Assembly: GCA_903834925.1 (NCBI GenBank)
Contig: CAILLA010000083.1
Location: forward strand, 1 to 64,000
DNA from: an uncultured Schlesneria sp.
GTDB taxonomy: Bacteria; Planctomycetota; Planctomycetia; Planctomycetales; Planctomycetaceae
Reading direction: 5' to 3'
DNA: 64,000 nucleotides
Below, in pieces: positions 38,017 to 47,500 of this stretch (position 1 is its first letter; each line of letters opens with the position of its first letter). A program made the translations under genes and the position numbers. The notes beneath the pieces are model-generated. The model did not search any database, was not told where the DNA came from, and saw only the letters and a list, made by a program, of their open reading frames with translations.

Positions 38017-38361
38017 TTATGCAACAATCGGTGCTTCCCACGTGTAAAGCGAGTCTTCGAGTGTCACGACCTTCACCATATCTTTTTTGCCGTCGGCGGG
38101 CGTAATTTCGTAGCCACCGGAAACCAGCTGTTTGGCGTGATCTGATTCTTTTGCCAAAATGGCATCGTCGGGAATCGCTCGCCACCAATGCAAATGCGGC
38201 CAATCGCGTTGAACGGCGGCCAGACACGTCATCAATGTCCGTCCTCCCGCTCCCGGTTTAAATCCCGCTCGCGTTGCGACTTGAGTGAATGTTGCCAGTT
38301 TATCAAGGCGTTTCAATTCAAACAGTGCTTCGGCAACACCTTCTGCTCGTACTGATGCCAC
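38017..38361 (-). CDS. MGMT/alkyltransferase-like (ATL) family protein
   Basis: 114 residues from a GTG preceded by AGGAG. The order FTQVATRAGFKPGAGGRTLM..WWRAIPDD..HAKQLVSGGYEI follows the DNA-binding domain of O6-methylguanine methyltransferase and ATL proteins, including the Arg after the glycine turn and a W-RxI block. The catalytic PCHR motif is absent: the matching place reads HWWRAI with no cysteine. ATL proteins of this size flag alkylated bases for excision repair. The match is by eye and moderate. It lies upstream of the dehydratase-polA pair on the same strand, with a ~114-bp gap. Confidence 0.6.
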   Translation of the reverse strand: MASVRAEGVAEALFELKRLDKLATFTQVATRAGFKPGAGGRTLMTCLAAVQRDWPHLHWWRAIPDDAILAKESDHAKQLVSGGYEITPADGKKDMVKVVTLEDSLYTWEAPIVA

Positions 38362-38672
38362 TATCTTCTCCTCATTCTCTTTGCTGTCCAGACGCCGATT
38401 CGATTCCGATCACTGGTATGCGACCCAGGATCGTTCAAACGTCCGCAGGAAGCCCCTCGAACTTGCTCCAGGCGAGTCACGCTTTCTCTAACGAGTCCGC
38501 TTGCCGCCTGACAATCTCATCATTAGTGTGTTTCAAAGGTACTCGAATCGAGAAGTCGGAACAACCCTTGATTCGTACCAGTCCATCCGACCTGAATAAA
38601 CGAAGAAAGTCGAGCACCCCATTGTCCCAGTCACATCATCACCACCATGATCACGATCATGATGCCGACGGA

Positions 38673-39155
38673 ATGTGCCAACCACGTTTGAAGGCGTCTT
38701 CGTTGACGGATTACAGCAACCACGGAGTTCGGTTTCGCTTTCCATCGGCCTGGGAATTGAGCGAAGATACGAACAGCGACGAAACGACGATTTCCGTGCA
38801 AAGCGACGGAACTTCGTTTTGGACCATTGTCTTGTTTAAATCACGTCCCGATCCCGAAGTCGTGCTGGACACTGTCGTCGCGGCGTTCGAACAGGATTAC
38901 GAAGAGGTCGATGTACTGACAGCAGTCAGCAGCCTGTGTGGCCTGCCATCGCTCGGTCGTGATCTGGATTTCGTCTGTTACGACCTGTTGAACTCCGCAA
39001 CCCTGCGGGCTTTCCAGACGAGCAACCTGACGTTGCTGGTCATGTTTCAAGGAACCGATCACGAACTGGAAACAACGCGACCTCAAATGGAATCCATTTC
39101 GGCGAGCCTGGAATATGACGATGAAGATGAAGGATGGTTTGAGGACGAAGAATGA
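38673..39155 (+). CDS. Conserved-looking acidic protein, PsbP/DUF1795-like region
   Basis: 160 residues from the ATG at 38673. The frame is open much further upstream (from 38289), but that part lies over the antisense ATL gene and is unlikely to be coding, except possibly a His/Asp-rich stretch (HHHHHDHDHDADG) just before the chosen start. GVRFRFPSAWELSED and SFWTIVLFKSRPDPEVVLDT suggest a small beta-sandwich of the PsbP/DUF1795 type. The C-terminus is very acidic (EYDDEDEGWFEDEE). No signal peptide. Function unknown. Confidence 0.65.
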   Translation: MCQPRLKASSLTDYSNHGVRFRFPSAWELSEDTNSDETTISVQSDGTSFWTIVLFKSRPDPEVVLDTVVAAFEQDYEEVDVLTAVSSLCGLPSLGRDLDFVCYDLLNSATLRAFQTSNLTLLVMFQGTDHELETTRPQMESISASLEYDDEDEGWFEDEE

Positions 39156-39379
39156 TGTTGCACCGCACTTATCGACAACGTCTTGGGAAATTGCTCAAAC
39201 CCGTTTTGACGGCGCGTTGCGTTCGTCTCTATAATCAATGTTTCCAATACGTTGCCGGGCGACAATCTTGGTTTTCAAGCAAGTCGCTTCTCGAAACGCG
39301 AAGTCGAGCTTCGTAAGAAGCATTCACAGTTGCAACAATACCGAAATTCCAGGGACCGGATGACACGAGGTGCTTCAAG

Positions 39380-40339
39380 ATGAGCAAAGTCAACGTTGAT
39401 GCCCTTTGCAAACTCGCAGGGAGCTGCCTGGAAATGGATCAGGCCAAGCAAGCGAAAGAGCTTTACGAAAAAGCCATTGCGGCCGAGGTTGATTGTGTTG
39501 ATGCCCATCAAGGCTTGGCAACGATCGCATACCTCGAAGGGGACTATCCGACTGCCGCAGCCCATTACGTCAAACTGACTTTACTGCAACCGATGGAGGC
39601 ACGGCACCTCACCAATCTTGGCGCGATTCACAATTTCACTGGGGAATTTACCCAGGCTGCGGAAGTCCTGCGTAAGGCCATTACGCGAGACAAACGAAGC
39701 GCTGAAGCGTATTACAATCTGGGGATTGCCCAGCGAAAACTCAAACAAACTCAAATGGCGATGTCGGCCTACCGTGAAGCCATTCGGCTGAACCCCAAAA
39801 TGGCGGAAGCCTACCAGAACCTTGCGAACCTTTACGTCGAATCGGCCAACATGCCGATGGCAATCCTGAACTTCAAAAAGGCAATCGAATGCCAACCCGA
39901 ACTTGAAAAGGCGCATATTGGACTCCAAAAAGCCGAGGCGGCTTCAAATCAGGCGAAAAATATTTCCAACCCCTTTGGACGTCTTGTCAATTCGCAAACC
40001 CAGCAAGTGAATGCGGCGGTTACAGTGGCGAGAGAGTTGACCGATGCCGAACGATACGACGATCGGCAGGAAGTGAAACATCTTGCGGACGACATCGAAC
40101 GCCTTTCGAAAGAGAATCTGGAGTTCCTCAAAAAGACCCTTGAACCAGCGATCCTGGAGTTACAACGGACGATGGCTGAAGGCTCAAAAGCTCATGTGCC
40201 GCTCGTTGACGTTGCGGAAGCCTTTCAAACGGCAGCCGATCAATGGGTTGAACAGCGAAAAAGTGTGAAACGTAAGGTACTTGAACTTAGAGCCCACGAA
40301 GAATTGGTCAACTCTCCAGAAGTGAATCTCGAATTATGA
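39380..40339 (+). CDS. TPR-repeat protein
   Basis: 319 residues. Five tetratricopeptide repeats in about 5-190 (AEAYYNLGIAQRKLKQTQMA, AEAYQNLANLYVESANMPMA), then a charged helical region, probably coiled coil (about 225-310). A soluble cytoplasmic scaffold is the natural reading. The stop overlaps the start of the MogA-type gene by 4 bp, so the two are translationally coupled; this suggests a shared but unidentified task. Confidence 0.9.
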   Translation: MSKVNVDALCKLAGSCLEMDQAKQAKELYEKAIAAEVDCVDAHQGLATIAYLEGDYPTAAAHYVKLTLLQPMEARHLTNLGAIHNFTGEFTQAAEVLRKAITRDKRSAEAYYNLGIAQRKLKQTQMAMSAYREAIRLNPKMAEAYQNLANLYVESANMPMAILNFKKAIECQPELEKAHIGLQKAEAASNQAKNISNPFGRLVNSQTQQVNAAVTVARELTDAERYDDRQEVKHLADDIERLSKENLEFLKKTLEPAILELQRTMAEGSKAHVPLVDVAEAFQTAADQWVEQRKSVKRKVLELRAHEELVNSPEVNLEL

Positions 40340-40863
40340 TGGCACTTATTGGGATTATTACTGTTTCCGATCGCGCCAGTCGCGGAGAATACGAAGACCG
40401 AGGTGGACCGGCGATTCTCGACTATCTGACCCGGGTGGTTACAAGCCCGTACGAGCCCGTTTGTCGTGTGATTCCCGATGAACGTCTGCTGATCGAGCGA
40501 ACTTTGCGTGATCTTTGTGGTATCGAAAATTGTTGCTTAGTCATCACGACGGGCGGCACCGGCCCCGCACTGCGCGATGTGACACCGGAAGCAACCGAAG
40601 CGGTCTGTGACAAAATGATGCCGGGTTTCGGCGAATTGATGCGAAAGGTCTCACTGGAAAAAGTGCCGACTGCCATCTTGTCACGCCAAACAGCGGGGAT
40701 TTGCGGACGGTCACTGATTGTCAATTTGCCCGGGCAACCTCGAGCGATTCAGGAATGCCTCGACGCAGTCTTTCCTGCGATTCCGTACTGTATTGACCTG
40801 CTTGACGGCCCGTTTCTCACCACGAACGAGGCGAGAATCAAGGCGTTTCGTCCAAAGAAATGA
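40336..40863 (+). CDS. mog: MogA/MoaB-type molybdopterin adenylyltransferase
   Basis: 175 residues, the typical length. Family motifs IGIITVSDRASRGEYEDRGG, TTGGTGPALRDVTPEAT and LPGQPRAIQECLDAVFPAIP are intact, including the GGTG nucleotide/molybdopterin-binding loop. It adenylylates molybdopterin with ATP before molybdenum insertion. ATG at 40336 overlaps the TPR gene stop; ATG at 40339 is an alternative. No other moa/moe genes are in the window. Confidence 0.93.
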   Translation: MMALIGIITVSDRASRGEYEDRGGPAILDYLTRVVTSPYEPVCRVIPDERLLIERTLRDLCGIENCCLVITTGGTGPALRDVTPEATEAVCDKMMPGFGELMRKVSLEKVPTAILSRQTAGICGRSLIVNLPGQPRAIQECLDAVFPAIPYCIDLLDGPFLTTNEARIKAFRPKK

Positions 40864-40869
40864 GAACCA

Positions 40870-41124
40870 ATGCGAGTTCCGATCTCTGTCCCTGACTTGC
40901 ACGCGGGGGACGAACCGATACGGGTCAGTGGCTGGCTGATTGACGAAGGAGATCTCGTTCTTGCCGGGGAACTGGTCGTCGAACTGTTGATTCCCGGTCT
41001 CGCGATCGACGTCGTTGCGGTTTCAACCGGCCGGCTGATCGAGATCATCCAACCTGTAGACAGCCCGGTGCATGTCGGAGATGTACTTGCCTGGCTGGAG
41101 CCGACGGTTGAAAATCAGAACTGA
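40870..41124 (+). CDS. Lysine-free lipoyl/biotinyl-like domain protein
   Basis: 84 residues, a full hammerhead domain of the biotinyl/lipoyl type (VSGWLIDEGDLVLAGELVVE, STGRLIEIIQPVDSPVHVGD). The lipoylated or biotinylated lysine of the usual (E)TDKA turn is missing: the place reads LLIPGLAID, and the whole protein contains no lysine. It therefore cannot carry the standard cofactor. It begins 6 bp after the mog gene and is probably the third gene of that operon. It may be a structural or hybrid-motif binding domain. Confidence 0.8.
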   Translation: MRVPISVPDLHAGDEPIRVSGWLIDEGDLVLAGELVVELLIPGLAIDVVAVSTGRLIEIIQPVDSPVHVGDVLAWLEPTVENQN

Positions 41125-41141
41125 GCCTCAGTGAGATTGTG

Positions 41142-42215
41142 CTAGTTCGCCCAATCCTCAGCTTCCGATGACAGGCGTGATCGGCCAACGGCGTTATGTG
41201 GCAATTCATATTCCTCATCGGGCGAGGATGGATGATCATCCTCGTCGCGCAGGAAATTGTTTTCATCGTGCGATCGTACGGTTTCGATGGCGTCTGTGGG
41301 TTCCGATGAATCGGGCCGGATTCCCATGGTGATGCTTCTTGGTTTGAGACCGGCATCGAGATGGACAACTTGAGAATTCGTCGATGGCGGCATTTCCCAA
41401 AGTCGCGACGCGATTGCCCCCGAGTTGATATGGACTTCACCCAACGTCAGCGTCAATGACAATTTGTTTTGCGGCCAGTCCAGCACAACTTTGTGCGGCA
41501 TGACAACACCCGAGTTCTTATCGAGACGATGGTCTGTCAGCTTTGCGCGGGCAATTCGAACGCCATCATAGTTGTAGAGAGAATGCTCAAGCACGATCCC
41601 TCGCTTCAGATCAATTAGAATCTCACGCCTTAACGGAAGCCCGTGAGCAGAAATGACCTTTTCCTCAAGTCGAGCTTGTTCATTTGCCGGATCGGTTTCC
41701 ATCGTCACGCCCGACGTCGGAAGAGGTGCGACACCAAGCGTCTGCATCAGCCAGTCAGGTTCAAATGGGATTCCCATTTGTTGCCGCGCAGCGTCCATGT
41801 TCTCGTGTTTACAGGTGACAAATGAAGGGTCCATGTCTCGACACCAGACCCAGAATCGCTCGTCGTTGGAACCGAGATCAACTTCATTTCCGCGTAGGGA
41901 ATTCACAACGAGGCGCAGATGTCGCCCCTTTTCAACGGCGATCATGCCCGTGAAGGTCCATTTGTCATATTTCACTCCGACTCGATTTGCCTGCCAGTTT
42001 TGAAGCCGGTCCGTATTGCGATTCAGATGTGAAACAACCTCTTCCAAGGGTGGGTTTCGAATATTTTGCAGACAAGGAGCACCGGCCATCGGATCGGGCT
42101 GTCGCCGTGCAATCATGCCTCGGGTCACTGCACAACCTGACGACGTAAAGACGACGGCCAATGCGATGATTAGCAAAGTTCGACGTTGCGATTGCGAAGT
42201 GATCTTCGAAGTCAT
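41142..42215 (-). CDS. Lipoprotein, possibly LolA/LolB-like, function unknown
   Basis: 357 residues from the ATG at 42215, which overlaps the previous stop as ATGA; a start at 42224 is possible. A lipobox-like end of the signal peptide (TSSGC, Cys28) suggests membrane anchoring. The body (about 45-290) is beta-rich with WTFTGMIAVEKGRHLRLVV and FWVWCRDMDP, and has the feel of the LolA/LolB/RseB half-barrel fold, but this is a guess. The last 40 residues are acidic. Coupled to the gene upstream. Confidence 0.75.
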   Translation of the reverse strand: MTSKITSQSQRRTLLIIALAVVFTSSGCAVTRGMIARRQPDPMAGAPCLQNIRNPPLEEVVSHLNRNTDRLQNWQANRVGVKYDKWTFTGMIAVEKGRHLRLVVNSLRGNEVDLGSNDERFWVWCRDMDPSFVTCKHENMDAARQQMGIPFEPDWLMQTLGVAPLPTSGVTMETDPANEQARLEEKVISAHGLPLRREILIDLKRGIVLEHSLYNYDGVRIARAKLTDHRLDKNSGVVMPHKVVLDWPQNKLSLTLTLGEVHINSGAIASRLWEMPPSTNSQVVHLDAGLKPRSITMGIRPDSSEPTDAIETVRSHDENNFLRDEDDHPSSPDEEYELPHNAVGRSRLSSEAEDWAN

Positions 42216-42703
42216 CCCTGCCACTCCGTCGCGAGTTGAATTTTCAGTTCGGCTTGAAGCCGCTGGGTTTCCGCGTCGTCAAGGTGATAATTGAATACTT
42301 CAAAGTTCCCTTCACCATGAACGCCACTCAGTTCCAGGATTTCCGTTTCGTCTTCGAACCTGACGTTCTCCAGCTTCAATTTTCGTTGTTGAAGCAGCAC
42401 GAGTGCCAGAGCGTATCGTGTTCGTTCGTGAATGGGGCTGGCTTCTTCGCTTAACTGCTCGAAGTATCTGAGTGCGATTTCCGGATCGATTCGTGTCATT
42501 TTCGGATCGACAGCCGCTGGGACCTCAACGGTCCAATGACCAAGATGCCCCGCCGGCGGACCAGACCACCCTTCGCCAGAAAAATCGAGTCGCATCAGTG
42601 CTCCTTCGCGTTCGACGAGCACCGAATGACACACCGATCCCGGAGCGAGCGGTTTGCCGGTCGCCGCGCAGGTCTTACCCAGCGGTTTAACGTGATAGTC
42701 CAT
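42212..42703 (-). CDS. Conserved planctomycete-type protein with Cys/Trp motif, function unknown
   Basis: 163 residues. The N-terminus has KTCAATGKPLAPGSVCHSVL, a spaced cysteine pair reminiscent of a small zinc-ribbon half, then DFSGEGWSGPP. The middle (ERTRYALALVLLQQRKLKLE) is helical. Overlaps the lipoprotein gene by 4 bp. No assigned function. Confidence 0.72.
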   Translation of the reverse strand: MDYHVKPLGKTCAATGKPLAPGSVCHSVLVEREGALMRLDFSGEGWSGPPAGHLGHWTVEVPAAVDPKMTRIDPEIALRYFEQLSEEASPIHERTRYALALVLLQQRKLKLENVRFEDETEILELSGVHGEGNFEVFNYHLDDAETQRLQAELKIQLATEWQG

Positions 42704-43333
42704 GCGGTCAGGTTTTGTCCGACTTTTGGTAAATACGAAATGTTAATTGAATCGACGCAGGAGAAGGGGTGACTGAATGGACCGTGTGGCTGGCGATAAA
42801 CCTTGCCCCGACGGCGGCGGGGTTTTAGTCCATCGGCGACTTTTGCCGCAATACGAATCTCAAGGCCGAAGTGCGCCGAGGGATCAAAATCAAGCAATTG
42901 AAGCACCCTGAAAGAGGGGGCTCACCTTTCGCAATGGATCCATTCAACGCCAGTGACCTCCCTTCCATCTCACGGGCGATTTCAGGCAAATTGCGTAGAT
43001 TTTGCGAATGGCGGAGAAATTGACTTTCGATTCAAAACATCCGGAAAAGCAGAAAACACCACAAACAACACTCACTAGATGCATGAATATTAATGTATTC
43101 GCGTTGATTCGCATTCAGACTTTAGGTCCCATAAAATGGCGACATTTTAACAATTTAAGATTTTTTTTATATTTCGTCACGCCCCGCTATTGAATCACCG
43201 ATCAAATTGGTAGTATATTGTTCGGTGTGGAGGCTTGGCTTGAGTGTGATGACTCGAATTTATCGTGATCGTTGTTGATCGCGGGGCACCGGTTGAAGCG
43301 TTTCCTGGTTTTTGTTTGGTGGAGGATTTCTAG
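42704..43333. other. Intergenic region without recognised features
   Basis: About 630 bp, AT-rich around 43080-43200. It must contain divergent promoters for the 42212 gene and the DUF1559 gene. No gene or RNA was recognised. Confidence 0.4.
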
Positions 43334-44368
43334 ATGGATCGTAAATTGGTTTCTGTTCGTCGGTCGCGTGGATTTACGCTGATCGAACTTCTGGTGGTGA
43401 TCGCGATCATCGCTGTCCTGATTGCGCTGCTGCTTCCAGCAGTTCAACAAGCACGCGAAGCGGCTCGCCGAACGCAGTGCAAAAACAACATGAAGCAGCT
43501 GGGCTTGGCTGCTTTCAACTACGAATCAACTTACAGCCGATTCCCAGCTTCCGGCAAGGGGATTGATTTCTCGAAAATCAATCTGTTTGCCTTCCCAGTG
43601 TCGACGTTCACACAACTGCTCCCCTACACAGATCAGGCGCCGTTATATAACTCTTTCAACTTCGCCTATCATTACTCCGCAGGCACTAATGCCGCAGCGG
43701 CGAAAACAAAGATTCCGGCGTTCATTTGCCCAAGTAACGCAGTCTCGACGGCTGATGTCAACGGATACGGACAAGCTGACTATATGCCAGTTGCCTTCGT
43801 CGATATCGATCCGACAACGGGCCTTCGAAACGGTCAGAATGGTACCGCCGGCGGAGCGAACGGAACCACTCTGGGTGCCACAGTGGATTCGGTTTATGGA
43901 TTGTATGGTAACCGGACTGCTGACACGACGGATGGGCTGTCCAACACGATTGCCAATGTTGAACAATCGGGTCGTCCTTCTAACCTCGTCGGAAAGTATC
44001 CTCAAACCATTTACATTGGTGGGGCACTTGGATGGGACACTAACCAGATGCCGACCGGCACCAGGACCGCTCCTAACCGTTGGGCTGACTCTGATTCTGG
44101 AGCTGGTGTTTCTGGCCAGAATAACTCCATCGCAGGTTTGCTGCTGCCGGTGATCAACGGAAACAAAACTCCGGTTGGTGGACCTTCAACCTGCCCTTGG
44201 ACCCAGAACAATTGTGGTCCGAACAACGAACCATTCAGCCTGCATATCGGTGGCATTCACGCAGCGATGGGCGATGGTGCCGTTCGGTTCATTTCGGAAA
44301 ACATCGACGTCAACACCGCTCGTCGACTCTTCGGTCGAAACGATGGACAAGTTGTTGGGGACTTCTAA
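43334..44368 (+). CDS. DUF1559 protein with prepilin-type N-terminus
   Basis: 344 residues; the start follows GGAGG by 8 bases. Residues about 12-40 are a class III signal ([18 protein letters not shown]) with cleavage expected between Gly and Phe, and then [19 protein letters not shown], the DUF1559 hallmark. The C-terminus has [20 protein letters not shown], the other conserved end of this family. Planctomycetes carry tens to hundreds of these pseudopilin-like proteins; their function is not settled. Followed by a strong terminator. Confidence 0.95.
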   Translation: MDRKLVSVRRSRGFTLIELLVVIAIIAVLIALLLPAVQQAREAARRTQCKNNMKQLGLAAFNYESTYSRFPASGKGIDFSKINLFAFPVSTFTQLLPYTDQAPLYNSFNFAYHYSAGTNAAAAKTKIPAFICPSNAVSTADVNGYGQADYMPVAFVDIDPTTGLRNGQNGTAGGANGTTLGATVDSVYGLYGNRTADTTDGLSNTIANVEQSGRPSNLVGKYPQTIYIGGALGWDTNQMPTGTRTAPNRWADSDSGAGVSGQNNSIAGLLLPVINGNKTPVGGPSTCPWTQNNCGPNNEPFSLHIGGIHAAMGDGAVRFISENIDVNTARRLFGRNDGQVVGDF

Positions 44369-44438
44369 ACGCTAAAAACGAATCAACTTTCTTGCTGAAT
44401 CGAGCGGAGAACATCAGCGAGCAAAGCGTCACAACGGG

Positions 44439-44474
44439 ACCCCGTAACTGATCTGATCAGTTACGGGGTTTTGT
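44439..44474 (+). terminator. Intrinsic terminator after the DUF1559 gene
   Basis: ACCCCGTAACTGATC pairs with GATCAGTTACGGGGT across a very short loop, followed by TTTTGTCTT. It lies 70 bp after the stop. Confidence 0.9.
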
Positions 44475-44548
44475 CTTATTGCTGCTCTCGGAACCAATCC
44501 CGTCCCTGGTTTAAGTCTCTCTGAACGAGATCAACGCGACTCATCGTT

Positions 44549-47500
44549 TCAATCTTCAGAAACGTCGGCCTTTAATGACCACAAATATTGCTTGATCGCT
44601 TCAAACTGCTTTTTCGCATTCCCTCCTTCGATGTGTTTGACGGCTGTTGTTTGCAGGTCGGGTGCAAATCGAGGCATTCTCGATCCAGCGTCATATCGCG
44701 GGGGATCGAGTATCTGTCGTAACGCAAATTCAGGGCGTAGCCGGTCACGGGTAAACGCGAAATTGATTCCCAGCGCAATCTGGGTCGCGGCATCTCCACG
44801 CGGTTTTTCATTCCCGACGGCATGACATTGACGGCAATCGAGACCTCCATCTCGTTGCGTCAGTTGTCGCCCTGCTTCGACCAACTTGTCGTCGAATGAC
44901 TTCGGAGTCGGTTCTTGAAACTCCAGGCCATGTTCCCCGGAGAATTCGGGCACTAAGAAATCCGCATAGACAGGAAAGCTGGGCATTCGAGCTGTCATCC
45001 AGGGCCTTGGTTTATGCCGAATTGCCCCTTTCAACAATTTCGTGATCCATGGCCCCTGCAACTTTTCACCGACCCAGGTCAGATGAGGGACCGATTCGGG
45101 AAGTTTTCCCGATCCCTCTTCGGCAACAATCTCGGGCCAGTGAGCAGATTCACTGTCTCGCGCGTGGCACGCAGTACAACGCAGCACCTTTAATGCATGC
45201 TTGATTCTGGAACTGGCACCTGCATGCGGTATTTTGGCATCACCTGCATACGCCGCCAGAAAGAACGTCAGAGCCTGTCGATCGACATCGGACAACGCGA
45301 ACTTCGGAGCCTTCTGAGATCTCGCCGTATCATCCGCAAGGCATCCGCCTCGCGGCGCAGGAAGAACGGGTAGTGGGACGTCGGGCTTAGCAAGCCCACC
45401 TTTTTCAGCAAGCTGATGACAGTGATCACACCGCAATTCCTTGAACAGTTTTTGACCCCGTTGAACGTCACCCGAACCCAATCCGACAACTTGTTCTACA
45501 GACCCCTTTGCATTTTCATTAAGATAATCAGCAAGCGCCCCCGCTTCTTCTTCACTCAATCGAAAATCGGGCATGCGACTTCCATAATGATGCCCGTGCG
45601 GTTCGCGAAGAAATCGTTCGAGTTGTCCAGGTTGGAATTTACTCTTTACAAAATTCAGGGACAATCGATTCCATTCGGGATGTGTTTCTTTCGCCGCCAA
45701 TGTGTGGCAAGCCATGCAACCCAACCGCTCGAAAAGTTCAGCTCCCTTTTCCAATCGAACTTCGCGCGCGTCTGCAACATTTTTCAGAACTTCGTTGGAA
45801 CCCTGCAGCGACCCCAGGTACGCCACCAGATCGTTCAATGCATGATTGTCACGCGATCCCAGAAGGCTTGGCATGGTTGCATCCGCTCGCAAATGAGTCG
45901 GGTCACGAAGCCAGCTTGCCAACCAGTTGGGCTGAAGTCGCGATCCAATTCCATCAAGACGAGGGGCGTGACGAAAGTCCTCAATCTGATATTCGTGCCG
46001 TACTAACTCGGTTATATCAAAAGGACGTACGGGGTCTTGGCCAATGTGGCAGCGAGCACATTGGTGATTGCTGAACAGTGCGCGGCCGGCAAAATACGTC
46101 TCTCCAACTTCTGACTTTTCATTCGTCAGGGGATCATGAAATAACATCGTCGCCGGAACCAGTTCGCGCGGGAATCGATCCGTTTCCCACATCAATCGGA
46201 AGCCATGATTATCCACCTTTGCCGAATGTCGGATTCGGATGGGCGTGATTCCTTTGCGAAGACGTACCACAATGTCGTCATCACGCGTGTCTTTAGTGAC
46301 GGATGTCGAAGATCCCTCGCTTGCACGTCGGGCTGATGTGCCGATGAGCGTGAATTGATTGTCCTTGATTTCGAGTATGGCGTCGGTTTCTGCGGTCGAA
46401 CTGAATCGGTATTCCCCCGAGAACGGGACTTTCAAAAAGCCGGTCGCAACGACTTCCTCGGGCGTTTCTTTCCCCATCCAATAACTCGACCAGGCCATTA
46501 ACCGACTTGTCGATGGATAATCAAACAACGGTATCGTCAACGTCACACCGGGGGCAAGTCGGGCAAGCAGTGCAGACCTTTCCGCATCCCGTTTGGGTCG
46601 ATGCAACTGGTCTTCGGACATCGCATCCTTCGGAATTGCATTGAGCGTCAAGTATGCAGTCTGCTCAATCTCCGAACCCTGCGTCGATCGTAATGTATAG
46701 CTGATCCCAAGCTGATCGACCGGCTTCAGATCGGGAAGCTCCAGAAAGACAGTGTGATTATCAGGGAGAAGCGTCACTGACTTTGGCTCAATCGAGTCCC
46801 GACCGATTTGCCCCGGCGCCGAGGGCCGCAAGTCGGGCGAACCGTATAGAGCGGACCACCGGTAGTTCCATGCCTCCAACTCATAGTTATCAGGATTTTC
46901 CGCTTCGTCTCGATCCAGTGGACGAGTGAACGTCAAAGCGATCCCGTTCTGATACGTCTTCATCTTGACGAGCAAATCAATTTCCTGGCCTGTATAGCGG
47001 ACTCGCTGGAAGCAGCCGTCATTCACGCCGCTGGTCACCCAGCCTTTTAGTCCCGTTACGTACAACTGACCGTCATTATCTCGAAAGCGACCGCGATGAA
47101 CGCCGGACGCAAATCGAAGTGGAAACTCGGTTGATCCACCGTTCATTGTTGGGCCGAACTTCGTTTGAGCGATATCTGTAGATGTGCTTGCCTGTGTCCC
47201 GGAAGGTATTTCCTCCTGCAACAAAAGCCTCAGTCTGCATTGGCCGTAGGACAAATGAAGAAGCTGTTTGGACAACGGTCCCCAGCGGTCACTGTCGACC
47301 CAAATCTGTCCACCACAACTGTTGTCCGCTAAACGAGGAAACCAGCAGAAGGGCCGTTCAAAATCCATCGGCGGTGTCGTCCGATGATGCGACGGGAAAT
47401 AACCATAAAAGCCCCCTTGATGAACATCGAAGACAGCAGAACCCGGTGTCCACTCCCCTTCCTGCGGAGCGACCGTGATCTCGTCGTTCGGTCCGATACT

